Assembly: GCA_032622095.1 (NCBI GenBank)
Contig: CP136062.1
Coordinates: 8,829,710 to 8,893,709 of the forward strand
Source of the DNA: Siphonodentalium dalli
Lineage: Eukaryota > Mollusca > Scaphopoda > Gadilida > Siphonodentaliidae
Direction: 5' to 3'
DNA length: 64,000 nucleotides
The notes beneath the pieces are model-generated. The model was not told the origin of the DNA, did not search any database, and saw nothing but the letters and a program-made list of their open reading frames with translations. Shown piece after piece: positions 39,650 to 52,052 of this stretch; position 1 is the first letter of the stretch, and each line of letters starts with the position of its first letter. The position numbers and the translations under genes are program-made.

Positions 39650-40533
39650 GGGACATCCGCCTATCATTGAACCAAACCATCATCGGATGGTGAAATTTTG
39701 AGGGGGGTGGTCTATTTCAAATGCAATTAAACATTGTATTGTTCAAAATTAGATAAATTCCTTAAAACTTATGGTTGATATACGTGACTAGTTTTCAAAA
39801 CTTATACATATTACTTTCTATCGTGTGCGTTATGCACGCGAGTCGGTTTTTACAAATTAAATTATGATGAAAAACCATGAATTTGGGGTGTGGTCACATT
39901 TGTGGTCATAATATCCCCATTAGTGAGTGGATGGACATGGGACATGCGACACTGTGCAGTATATATGTCTATGACAAACCTAACATGAGACATTAGTATT
40001 TTTTCTTCTAAACTCCGCTTCCAGATTTATCAGGATTCTATTACTGGTGTTATTTCTTACCCCAAAACAATTGTTAATTTTAAAACGGGGTAAGTGGGTT
40101 AAATGACCGCTGGGAGATAATAGGATGCCCAATGACTCCTATATTTCTATTGTATCACGGTAAAGCTTTTTTTGTAAAATTGGCGCGGTTTACACGATAA
40201 AACTGCAATTTACTTTTCAATTATAGGCAAAAAATTCACATTTTTCAAATATCGTTCAGGGCAGCGAATTTAGGAACACTGATAAACAAAGACTCACTCG
40301 TTTTGTTGAGTTATTATATTTTCACGCCCTACAGACCCATTTTCAGATTATGCGAGATATTTATTAACCCTCTGTCGCCGGAACTTCAACTTTTTCCGGA
40401 GGCGAAATTTTCTGATAATCATCCATTTTGTGCATATGGGTGGACCTTTAATGTTCAAAATAGCACGGTCGAGGTGATGGAAGTTTCTCTGAGAGAAATT
40501 CGACTCAAACTCCTAAAAGTACTAAAATTTAAA
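39650..40533 (+). repeat. Monomer 46, type II
   Basis: 884 bp with G6-TGG. It has AACTCCGC, GGGGTAAGTGGG, GAGATATTT and CTGATAATC. AAAACTTATGG and TTTTCTTCTAAAC are private. Confidence 0.95.
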
Positions 40534-41421
40534 GGAACATCCGCCTATCAATGAACCAAACCATCATCGGATGGTGAAATTTTGAGGGGGGGGGGGGGTC
40601 TATTTCAAATGCAATTAAACATTGTATTGTTCAAAATTAGATAAATTCCTTAAAACGTATGGTTGATATACGTGACTAGTTTTCAAAACTTATACATATT
40701 ACTTTCTATCGTGTGCGTTATGCACGCGAGTCGGTTTTTACAAATTAAATTATGATGAAAAACCATGAATTTGGGGTGTGGTCACATTTGTGGTCATAAT
40801 ATCCCCATTAGTGAGTGGATGGACATGGGACATGCGACACTGTGCAGTATATATGTCTATGACAAACCTAACATGAGACATTAGTATCTTTTCTACTAAA
40901 CTGCGCTTCCAGATTTATCAGGATTCTATTACTGGTGTTATTTCTTACCCCAAAACAATTGTTAATTTTAAAACGGGGTATGTGGGTTAAATGACCGCTG
41001 GGAGATAATAGGATGCCCAATGACTCCTATATTTCTATTGTATCACGGTAAAGCTTTTTTTGTAAAATTGGCGCGGTTTACACGATAAAACTGCAATTTA
41101 CTTTTCAATTATAGGCAAAAAATTCACATTTTTCAAATATCGTTCAGGGCAGCGAATTTAGGAACACTGATAAACAAAGACTCACTCGTTTTGTTGAGTT
41201 ATTATATTTTCACGCCCTACAGACCCATTTTCAGATTATGCGAGACATTTATTAACCCTCTGTCGCCGGAACTTCAACTTTTTCCGGAGGCGAAATTTTC
41301 TGAAAATCATCCATTTTGTGCATATGGGTGGACCTTTAATGTTCAAAATAGCACGGTCGAGGTGATGGAAGTTTCTCTGAGAGAAATTCGACTCAAATTC
41401 CTAAAAGTACTAAAATTTAAA
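40534..41421 (+). repeat. Monomer 47, type II
   Basis: 888 bp with G13. It begins GGAACATCCG and has CTCAAATTCC. TATCAATGAACC is private. Confidence 0.95.
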
Positions 41422-42305
41422 GGGACATCCGCCTATCATTGAACCAAACCATCATCGGATGGTGAAATTTTGAGGGGGGTGGTCTATTTCAAATGCAATT
41501 AAACATTGTATTGTTCAAAATTAGATAAATTCCTTAAAACGTATGGTTGATATACGTGACTAGTTTTCAAAACTTATACATATTACTTTCTATCGTGTGC
41601 GTTATGCACGCGAGTCGGTTTTTACAAATTAAATTATGATGAAAAACCACGAATTTGGGGTGTGGTCACATTTGTGGTCATAATATCCCCATTAGTGAGT
41701 GGATGGACATGGGACATGCGACACTGTGCAGTATATATGTCTATGACAAACCTAACATGAGACATTAGTATTTTTTCTACTAAACTCCGCTTCCAGATTT
41801 ATCAGGATTCTATTACTGGTGTTATTTCTTACCCCAAAACAATTGTTAATTTTAAAACGGGGTAAGTGGGTTAAATGACCGCTGGGAGATAATAGGATGC
41901 CCAATGACTCCTATATTTCTATTGTATCACGGTAAAGCTTTTTTTGTAAAATTGGCGCGGTTTACACGATAAAACTGCAATTTACTTTTCAATTATAGGC
42001 AAAAAATTCACATTTTTCAAATATCGTTCAGGGCAGCGAATTTAGGAACACTGATAAACAAAGACTCACTCGTTTTGTTGAGTTATTATATTTTCACGCC
42101 CTACAGACCCATTTTCAGATTATGCGAGATATTTATTAACCCTCTGTCGCCGGAACTTCAACTTTTTCCGGAGGCGAAATTTTCTGATAATCATCCATTT
42201 TGTGCATATGGGTGGACCTTTAATGTTCAAAATAGCACGGTCGAGGTGATGGAAGTTTCTCTGAGAGAAATTCGACTCAAACTCCTAAAAGTACTAAAAT
42301 TTAAA
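41422..42305 (+). repeat. Monomer 48, type II
   Basis: 884 bp with G6-TGG. It has the unit 46 haplotype plus a private AACCACGAATTT. Confidence 0.95.
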
Positions 42306-43196
42306 GGAACATCCGCCTATCATTGAACCAAACCATCATCGGATGGTGAAATTTTGAGGGGGGGGGGGGGGGTCTATTTCAAATGCAATTAAACATTGTA
42401 TTGTTCAAAATTAGATAAATTCCTTAAAACGTATGGTTGATATACGTGACTAGTTTTCAAAACTTATACATATTACTTTTTATCGTGTGCGTTATGCACG
42501 CGAGTCGGTTTTTACAAATTAAATTATGATGAAAAACCATGAATTTGGGGTGTGGTCACATTTGTGGTCATAATATCCCCATTAGTGAGTGGATGGACAT
42601 GGGACATGCGACACTGTGCAGTATATATGTCTATGACAAACCTAACATGAGACATTAGTATCTTTTCTACTAAACTGCGCTTCCAGATTTATCAGGATTC
42701 TATTACTGGTGTTATTTCTTACCCCAAAACAATTGTTAATTTTAAAACGGGGTATGTGGGTTAAATGACCGCTGGGAGATAATAGGATGCCCAATGACTC
42801 CTATATTTCTATTGTATCACGGTAAAGCTTTTTTTGTAAAATTGGCGCGGTTTACACGATAAAACTGCAATTTACTTTTCAATTATAGGCAAAAAATTCA
42901 CATTTTTCAAATATCGTTCAGGGCAGCGAATTTAGGAACACTGATAAACAAAGACTCACTCGTTTTGTTGAGTTATTATATTTTCACGCCCTACAGACCC
43001 ATTTTCAGATTATGCGAGACATTTATTAACCCTCTGTCGCCGGAACTTCAACTTTTTCCGGAGGCGAAATTTTCTGAAAATCATCCATTTTGTGCATATG
43101 GGTGGACCTTTAATGTTCAAAATAGCACGGTCGAGGTGATGGAAGTTTCTCTGAGAGAAATTCGACTCAAACTCCTAAAAAGTACTAAAATTTAAA
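42306..43196 (+). repeat. Monomer 49, type II
   Basis: 891 bp with G15. It begins GGAACATCCG. ACTTTTTATCG is private. Confidence 0.95.
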
Positions 43197-44086
43197 GGGA
43201 CATCCGCCTATCATTGAACCAAACCATCATCGGATGGTGAAATTTTGAGGGGGGGGGGGTCTATTTCAAATGCAATTAAACATTGTATTGTTCAAAATTA
43301 GATAAATTCCTTAAAACGTATGGTTGATATACGTGACTAGTTTTCAAAACTTATACATATTACTTTCTATCGTGTGCGTTATGCACGCGAGTCGGTTTTT
43401 ACAAATTAAATTATGATGAAAAACCATGAATTTGGGGGTGTGGTCACATTTGTGGTCATAATATCCCCATTAGTGAGTGGATGGACATGGGACATGCGAC
43501 ACTGTGCAGTATATATGTCTATGACAAGCCTAACATGAGACATTAGTATCTTTTCTACTAAACTGCGCTTCCAGATTTATCAGGATTCTATTACTGGTGT
43601 TATTTCTTACCCCAAAAAAAATTGTTAATTTTTAAAACGGGGTATGTGGGTTAAATGACCGCTGGGAGATAATAGGATGCCCAATGACTCCTATATTTCT
43701 ATTGTATCACGGTAAAGCTTTTTTTGTAAAATTGGCGCGGTTTACACGATAAAACTGCAATTTACTTTTCAATTATAGGCAAAAAATTCACATTTTTCAA
43801 ATATCGTTCAGGGCAGCGAATTTAGGAACACTGATAAACAAAGACTCACTCGTTTTGTTGAGTTATTATATTTTCACGCCCTACAGACCCATTTTCAGAT
43901 TATGCGAGACATTTATTAACCCTCTGTCGCCGGAACTTCAACTTTTTCCGGAGGCGAAATTTTCTGAAAATCATCCATTTTGTGCATATGGGGGAACCTT
44001 TAATGTTCAAAATAGCACGGTCGAGGTGATGGAAGTTTCTCTGAGAGAAATTCGACTCAAACTCCTAAAAAGTACTAAAATTTAAA
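43197..44086 (+). repeat. Monomer 50, type I
   Basis: 890 bp with G11. It has TTTGGGGGTGTGG, an eight-A run before ATTG, an extra T in ATTTTTAAAAC, and CATATGGGGGAACC that changes Trp to Gly in the open frame. Confidence 0.95.
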
Positions 44087-44978
44087 GGGACATCCGCCTA
44101 TCATTGAACCCAAACCATCATCGGATGGTGAAATTTTTGAGGGGGGGGGGGGGTCTATTTCAAATGCAATTAAACATTGTATTGTTCAAAATTAGATAAA
44201 TTCCTTAAAACGTATGGTTGATATACGTGACTAGTTTTCAAAACTTATACATATTACTTTCTATCGTGTGCGTTATGCACGCGAGTCGGTTTTTACAAAT
44301 TAAATTATGATGAAAAACCATGAATTTGGGGGTGTGGTCACATTTGTGGTCATAATATCCCCATTAGTGAGTGGATGGACATGGGACATGCGACACTGTG
44401 CAGTATATATGTCTATGACAAGCCTAACATGAGACATTAGTATCTTTTCTACTAAACTGCGCTTCCAGATTTATCAGGATTCTATTACTGGTGTTATTTC
44501 TTACCCCAAAAAAATTGTTAATTTTAAAACGGGGTATGTGGGTTAAATGACCGCTGGGAGATAATAGGATGCCCAATGACTCCTATATTTCTATTGTATC
44601 ACGGTAAAGCTTTTTTTTGTAAAATTGGCGCGGTTTACACGATAAAACTGCAATTTACTTTTCAATTATAGGCAAAAAATTCACATTTTTCAAATATCGT
44701 TCAGGGCAGCGAATTTAGGAACACCGATAAACAAAGACTCACTCGTTTTGTTGAGTTATTATATTTTCACGCCCTACAGACCCATTTTCAGATTATGCGA
44801 GACATTTATTAACCCTCTGTCGCCGGAACTTCAACTTTTTCCGGAGGCGAAATTTTCTGAAAATCATCCATTTTGTGCATATGGGTGGACCTTTAATGTT
44901 CAAAATAGCACGGTCGAGGTGATGGAAGTTTCTCTGAGAGAAATTCGACTCAAACTCCTAAAAGTACTAAAATTTAAA
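44087..44978 (+). repeat. Monomer 51, type I
   Basis: 892 bp with G13. It has an extra C in GAACCCAAACC, an extra T before the tract, TTTGGGGGTGTGG and an eight-T run. Confidence 0.95.
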
Positions 44979-45871
44979 GGGACATCCGCCTATCATTGAA
45001 CTAAACCATCATCGGATGGTGAAATTTTGAGGGGGGGGGGGGGGGTCTATTTCAAATGCAATTAAACATTGTATTGTTCAAAATTAGATAAATTCCTTAA
45101 AACGTATGGTTGATATACGTGACTAGTTTTCAAAACTTATACATATTACTTTATATCGTGTGCGTTATGCACGCGAGTCGTTTTTTACAAATTAAATTAT
45201 GATGAAAAACCATGAATTTGGGGTGTGGTCACATTTGTGGTCATAATATCCCCATTAGTGAGTGGATGGACATGGGACATGCGACACTGTGCAGTATATA
45301 TGTCTATGACAAACCTAACATGAGACATTAGTATCTTTTCTACTAAACTGCGCTTCCAGATTTATCAGGATTCTATTACTGGTGTTATTTCTTACCCCAA
45401 AACAATTGTTAATTTTAAAACGGGGTATGTGGGTTAAATGACCGCTGGGAGATAATAGGATGCCCAATGACTCCTATATTTCTATTGTATCACGGTAAAG
45501 CTTTTTTTTTGTAAAATTGGCGCGGTTTACACGATAAAACTGCAATTTACTTTTCAATTATAGGCAAAAAATTCACATTTTTCAAATATCGTTCAGGGCA
45601 GCGAATTTAGGAACACTGATAAACAAAGACTCACTCGTTTTGTTGAGTTATTATATTTTCACGCCCTACAGACCCATTTTCAGATTATGCGAGACATTTA
45701 TTAACCCTCTGTCGCCGGAACTTCAACTTTTTCCGGAGGCGAAATTTTCTGAAAATCATCCATTTTGTGCATATGGGTGGACCTTTAATGTTCAAAATAG
45801 CACGGTCGAGGTGATGGAAGTTTCTCTGAGAGAAATTCGACTCAAACTCCTAAAAAGTACTAAAATTTAAA
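44979..45871 (+). repeat. Monomer 52, type II
   Basis: 893 bp with G15. It has GAACTAAACC and CTTTATATCG, a nine-T run near 45502 and AGTCGTTTTTTAC. No element is present. Confidence 0.95.
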
Positions 45872-46759
45872 GGGACATCCGCCTATCATTGAACCAAACC
45901 ATCATCGGATGGTGAAATTTTGAGGGGGGGGGGTCTATTTCAAATGCAATTAAACATTGTATTGTTCAAAATTAGATAAATTCCTTAAAACGTATGTGGT
46001 TGATATACGTGACTAGTTTTCAAAACTTATACATATTACTTTCTATCGTGTGCGTTATGCACGCGAGTCGGTTTTTACAAATTAAATTATGATGAAAAAC
46101 CATGAATTTGGGGTGTGGTCACATTTGTGGTCATAATATCCCCATTAGTGAGTGGATGGACATGGGACATGCGACACTGTGCAGTATATATGTCTATGAC
46201 AAGCCTAACATGAGACATTAGTATCTTTTCTACTAAACTGCGCTTCCAGATTTATCAGGATTCTATTACTGGTGTTATTTCTTACCCCAAAAAAATTGTT
46301 AATTTTAAAACGGGGTATGTGGGTTAAATGACCGCTGGGAGATAATAGGATGCCCAATGACTCCTATATTTCTATTGTATCACGGTAAAGCTTTTTTTGT
46401 AAAATTGGCGCGGTTTACACGATAAAACTGCAATTTACTTTTCAATTATAGGCAAAAAATTCACATTTTTCAAATATCGTTCAGGGCAGCGAATTTAGGA
46501 ACACTGATAAACAAAGACTCACTCGTTTTGTTGAGTTATTATATTTTCACGCCCTACAGACCCATTTTCAGATTATGCGAGACATTTATTAACCCTCTGT
46601 CGCCGGAACTTCAACTTTTTCCGGAGGCGAAATTTTCTGAAAATCATCCATTTTGTGCATATGGGTGGACCTTTAATGTTCAAAATAGCACGGTCGAGGT
46701 GATGGAAGTTTCTCTGAGAGAAATTCGACTCAAACTCCTAAAAAGTACTAAAATTTAAA
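45872..46759 (+). repeat. Monomer 53, type I
   Basis: 888 bp with G10. A private TG insertion gives CGTATGTGGTTG. Confidence 0.95.
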
Positions 46760-47647
46760 GGGACATCCGCCTATCATTGAACCAAACCATCATCGGATGG
46801 TGAAATTTTGAGGGGGGGGGGGGTCTATTTCAAATGCAATTAAACATTGTATTGTTCAAAATTAGATAAATTCCTTAAAACGTATGGTTGATATACGTGA
46901 CTAGTTTTCAAAACTTATACATATTACTTTCTATCGTGTGCGTTATGCACGCGAGTCGGTTTTTACAAATTAAATTATGATGAAAAACCATGAATTTGGG
47001 GTGTGGTCACATTTGTGGTCATAATATCCCCATTAGTGAGTGGATGGACATGGGACATGCGACACTGTGCAGTATATATGTCTATGACAAGCCTAACATG
47101 AGACATTAGTATCTTTTCTACTAAACTGCGCTTCCAGATTTATCAGGATTCTATTACTGGTGTTATTTCTTACCCCAAAAAAATTGTTAATTTTAAAACG
47201 GGGGTATGTGGGTTAAATGACCGCTGGGAGATAATAGGATGCCCAATGACTCCTATATTTCTATTGTATCACGGTAAAGCTTTTTTTGTAAAATTGGCGC
47301 GGTTTACACGATAAAACTGCAATTTACTTTTCAATTATAGGCAAAAAATTCACATTTTTCAAATATCGTTCAGGGCAGCGAATTTAGGAACACCGATAAA
47401 CAAAGACTCACTCGTTTTGTTGAGTTATTATATTTTCACGCCCTACAGACCCATTTTCAGATTATGCGAGACATTTATTAACCCTCTGTCGCCGGAACTT
47501 CAACTTTTTCCGGAGGCGAAATTTTCTGAAAATCATCCATTTTGTGCATATGGGTGGACCTTTAATGTTCAAAATAGCACGGTCGAGGTGATGGAAGTTT
47601 CTCTGAGAGAAATTCGACTCAAACTCCTAAAAGTACTAAAATTTAAA
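46760..47647 (+). repeat. Monomer 54, type I
   Basis: 888 bp with G12. It has an extra G in ACGGGGGTATG, ACACCGATAAAC and the four-A end. Confidence 0.95.
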
Positions 47648-48539
47648 GGGACATCCGCCTATCATTGAACTAAACCATCATCGGATGGTGAAATTTTGAG
47701 GGGGGGGGGGGGGTCTATTTCAAATGCAATTAAACATTGTATTGTTCAAAATTAGATAAATTCCTTAAAACGTATGGTTGATATACGTGACTAGTTTTCA
47801 AAACTTATACATATTACTTTATATCGTGTGCGTTATGCACGCGAGTCGGTTTTTACAAATTAAATTATGATGAAAAACCATGAATTTGGGGTGTGGTCAC
47901 ATTTGTGGTCATAATATCCCCATTAGTGAGTGGATGGACATGGGACATGCGACACTGTGCAGTATATATGTCTATGACAAACCTAACATGAGACATTAGT
48001 ATCTTTTCTACTAAACTGCGCTTCCAGATTTATCAGGATTCTATTACTGGTGTTATTTCTTACCCCAAAAACAATTGTTAATTTTAAAACGGGGTATGTG
48101 GGTTAAATGACCGCTGGGAGATAATAGGATGCCCAATGACTCCTATATTTCTATTGTATCACGGTAAAGCTTTTTTTGTAAAATTGGCGCGGTTTACACG
48201 ATAAAACTGCAATTTACTTTTCAATTATAGGCAAAAAATTCACATTTTTCAAATATCGTTCAGGGCAGCGAATTTAGGAACACCGATAAACAAAGACTCA
48301 CTCGTTTTGTTGAGTTATTATATTTTCACGCCCTACAGACCCATTTTCAGATTATGCGAGACATTTATTAACCCTCTGTCGCCGGAACTTCAACTTTTTC
48401 CGGAGGCGAAATTTTCTGAAAATCATCCATTTTGTGCATATGGGTGGGACCTTTAATGTTCAAAATAGCACGGTCGAGGTGATGGAAGTTTCTCTGAGAG
48501 AAATTCGACTCAAACTCCTAAAAAGTACTAAAATTTAAA
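47648..48539 (+). repeat. Monomer 55, type II
   Basis: 892 bp with G14. It has GAACTAAACC and CTTTATATCG, CCCCAAAAACAATTG, and an extra G in GGGTGGGACC that frameshifts the open frame. Confidence 0.95.
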
Positions 48540-49430
48540 GGGACATCCGCCTATCATTGAACTAAACCATCATCGGATGGTGAAATTTTGAGGGGGGGGG
48601 GGGTCTATTTCAAATGCAATTAAACATTGTATTGTTCAAAATTAGATAAATTCCTTAAAACGTATGGTTGATATACGTGACTAGTTTTCAAAACTTATAC
48701 ATATTACTTTATATCGTGTGCGTTATGCACGCGAGTCGGTTTTTACAAATTAAATTATGATGAAAAACCATGAATTTGGGGTGTGGTCACATTTGTGGTC
48801 ATAATATCCCCATTAGTGAGTGGATGGACATGGGACATGCGACACTGTGCAGTATATATGTCTATGACAAACCTAACATGAGACATTAGTATCTTTTCTA
48901 CTAAACTGCGCTTCCAGATTTATCAGGATTCTATTACTGGTGTTATTTCTTACCCCAAAACAATTGTTTAATTTTAAAAACGGGGTATGTGGGTTAAATG
49001 ACCGCTGGGAGATAATAGGATGCCCAATGACTCCTATATTTCTATTGTATCACGGTAAAGCTTTTTTTGTAAAATTGGCGCGGTTTACACGATAAAACTG
49101 CAATTTACTTTTCAATTATAGGCAAAAAAATTCACATTTTTCAAATATCGTTCAGGGCAGCGAATTTAGGAACACTGATAAACAAAGACTCACTCGTTTT
49201 GTTGAGTTATTATATTTTCACGCCCTACAGACCCATTTTCAGATTATGCGAGACATTTATTAACCCTCTGTCGCCGGAACTTCAACTTTTTCCGGAGGCG
49301 AAATTTTCTGAAAATCATCCATTTTGTGCATATGGGTGGACCTTTAATGTTCAAAATAGCACGGTCGAGGTGATGGAAGTTTCTCTGAGAGAAATTCGAC
49401 TCAAACTCCTAAAAAGTACTAAAATTTAAA
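48540..49430 (+). repeat. Monomer 56, type II
   Basis: 891 bp with G12. It has GAACTAAACC and CTTTATATCG, with extra bases in CAATTGTTTAATT, TTTTAAAAACGG and GGCAAAAAAATTC. Confidence 0.95.
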
Positions 49431-50320
49431 GGGACATCCGCCTATCATTGAACCAAACCATCATCGGATGGTGAAATTTTGAGGGGGGGGGGGGGGTCTA
49501 TTTCAAATGCAATTAAACATTGTATTGTTCAAAATTAGATAAATTCCTTAAAACGTATGGTTGATATACGTGACTAGTTTTCAAAACTTATACATATTAC
49601 TTTCTATCGTGTGCGTTATGCACGCGAGTCGGTTTTTACAAATTAAATTATGATGAAAAACCATGAATTTGGGGTGTGGTCACATTTGTGGTCATAATAT
49701 CCCCATTAGTGAGTGGATGGACATGGGACATGCGACACTGTGCAGTATATATGTCTATGACAAGCCTAACATGAGACATTAGTATCTTTTCTACTAAACT
49801 GCGCTTCCAGATTTATCAGGATTCTATTACTGGTGTTATTTCTTACCCCAAAAAAATTGTTAATTTTAAAACGGGGTATGTGGGTTAAATGACCGCTGGG
49901 AGATAATAGGATGCCCAATGACTCCTATATTTCTATTGTATCACGGTAAAGCTTTTTTTGTAAAATTGGCGCGGTTTACACGATAAAACTGCAATTTACT
50001 TTTCAATTATAGGCAAAAAATTCACATTTTTCAAATATCGTTCAGGGCAGCGAATTTAGGAACACTGATAAACAAAGACTCACTCGTTTTGTTGAGTTAT
50101 TATATTTTCACGCCCTACAGACCCATTTTCAGATTATGCGAGACATTTATTAACCCTCTGTCGCCGGAACTTCAACTTTTTCCGGAGGCGAAATTTTCTG
50201 AAAATCATCCATTTTGTGCATATGGGTGGACCTTTAATGTTCAAAATAGCACGGTCGAGGTGATGGAAGTTTCTCTGAGAGAAATTCGACTCAAACTCCT
50301 AAAAAGTACTAAAATTTAAA
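49431..50320 (+). repeat. Monomer 57, type I
   Basis: 890 bp with G14. It has no notable private variant. Confidence 0.95.
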
Positions 50321-51207
50321 GGGACATCCGCCTATCATTGAACCAAACCATCATCGGATGGTGAAATTTTGAGGGGGGGGGGGTCTATTTCAAATGCAAT
50401 TAAACATTGTATTGTTCAAAATTAGATAAATTCCTTAAAACGTATGGTTGATATACGTGACTAGTTTTCAAAACTTATACATATTACTTTCTATCGTGTG
50501 CGTTATGCACGCGAGTCGGTTTTTACAAATTAAATTATGATGAAAAACCATGAATTTGGGGGTGTGGTCACATTTGTGGTCATAATATCCCCATTAGTGA
50601 GTGGATGGACATGGGACATGCGACACTGTGCAGTATATATGTCTATGACAAGCCTAACATGAGACATTAGTATCTTTTCTACTAAACTGCGCTTCCAGAT
50701 TTATCAGGATTCTATTACTGGTGTTATTTCTTACCCCAAAAAAATTGTTAATTTTAAAACGGGGTATGTGGGTTAAATGACCGCTGGGAGATAATAGGAT
50801 GCCCAATGACTCCTATATTTCTATTGTATCACGGTAAAGCTTTTTTTGTAAAATTGGCGCGGTTTACACGATAAAACTGCAATTTACTTTTCAATTATAG
50901 GCAAAAAATTCACATTTTTCAAATATCGTTCAGGGCAGCGAATTTAGGAACACCGATAAACAAAGACTCACTCGTTTTGTTGAGTTATTATATTTTCACG
51001 CCCTACAGACCCATTTTCAGATTATGCGAGACATTTATTAACCCTCTGTCGCCGGAACTTCAACTTTTTCCGGAGGCGAAATTTTCTGAAAATCATCCAT
51101 TTTGTGCATATGGGTGGACCTTTAATGTTCAAAATAGCACGGTCGAGGTGATGGAAGTTTCTCTGAGAGAAATTCGACTCAAACTCCTAAAAGTACTAAA
51201 ATTTAAA
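50321..51207 (+). repeat. Monomer 58, type I
   Basis: 887 bp with G11. It has TTTGGGGGTGTGG (shared with units 50 and 51), ACACCGATAAAC and the four-A end. Confidence 0.95.
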
Positions 51208-52052
51208 GGGACATCCGCCTATCATTGAACTAAACCATCATCGGATGGTGAAATTTTGAGGGGGGGGGGGGGGGGTCTATTTCAAATGCAATTAAACATT
51301 GTATTGTTCAAAATTAGATAAATTCCTTAAAACGTATGGTTGATATACGTGACTAGTTTTCAAAACTTATACATATTACTTTATATCGTGTGCGTTATGC
51401 ACGCGAGTCGGTTTTTACAAATTAAATTATGATGAAAAACCATGAATTTGGGGTGTGGTCACATTTGTGGTCATAATATCCCCATTAGTGAGTGGATGGA
51501 CATGGGACATGCGACACTGTGCAGTATATATGTCTATGACAAACCTAACATGAGACATTAGTATCTTTTCTACTAAACTGCGCTTCCAGATTTATCAGGA
51601 TTCTATTACTGGTGTTATTTCTTACCCCAAAACAATTGTTAATTTTAAAACGGGGTATGTGGGTTAAATGACCGCTGGGAGATAATAGGATGCCCAATGA
51701 CTCCTATATTTCTATTGTATCACGGTAAAGCTTTTTTTGTAAAATTGGCGCGGTTTACACGATAAAACTGCAATTTACTTTTCAATTATAGGTTACAAAC
51801 AACTAATTATATAGAGTTACTCTTCTTGAATTTGTGTAGGGAAACTCGAGTCAGCATAAAAAAAAATTCTGGCTGCTGATTGGTTGATTATCATTGAGGA
51901 AAATATCCCTAATCGGGAACAGAAAATCATAGCCTACGTAAATATGGCGATCGTGTATGTTTAGATGTCCAGGAAGAGTCTGGTGGCGTCCAGAAGTTAC
52001 GGAAGGGGTCTGGGTATTTTTATGCTGCTGATTTTTTTGCAGTAAATTTAAA
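51208..52052 (+). repeat. Monomer 59, type II, element-deletion form
   Basis: 845 bp with G16. It contains the left element fragment and has GAACTAAACC and CTTTATATCG. Confidence 0.95.
51791..52047 (+). mobile_element. Left 257 bp of the MITE-like element (unit 59)
   Basis: It has the same deletion junction and the GGGAAACTCGAG allele, with a private CATTGAGGAAAAT variant. It sits in the GAACTAAACC haplotype. Confidence 0.9.

Larger units (their letters stand above)
38763..42305 (+). repeat. Dimeric higher-order repeat, two cycles (units 45-48)
   Basis: Units 45 and 47 end with CTCAAATTCCTAAAAG. Units 46 and 48 share TTTTTTCT with AACTCCGC, GGGGTAAGTGGG, GAGATATTT, CTGATAATC and G6-TGG. The 1771 and 1772 bp dimers are adjacent. 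Unit 41 has part of the same haplotype. Confidence 0.85.
43197..52052 (+). repeat. Trimeric higher-order repeat, three cycles plus one extra unit (units 50-59)
   Basis: Each cycle ends in a type II unit with GAACTAAACC and CTTTATATCG: units 52, 55 and 59, with unit 56 as an extra copy. It is preceded by a unit with ACACCGATAAAC and the four-A terminal variant (51, 54, 58). Unit 59 carries the element deletion while units 52, 55 and 56 do not. Confidence 0.75.
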
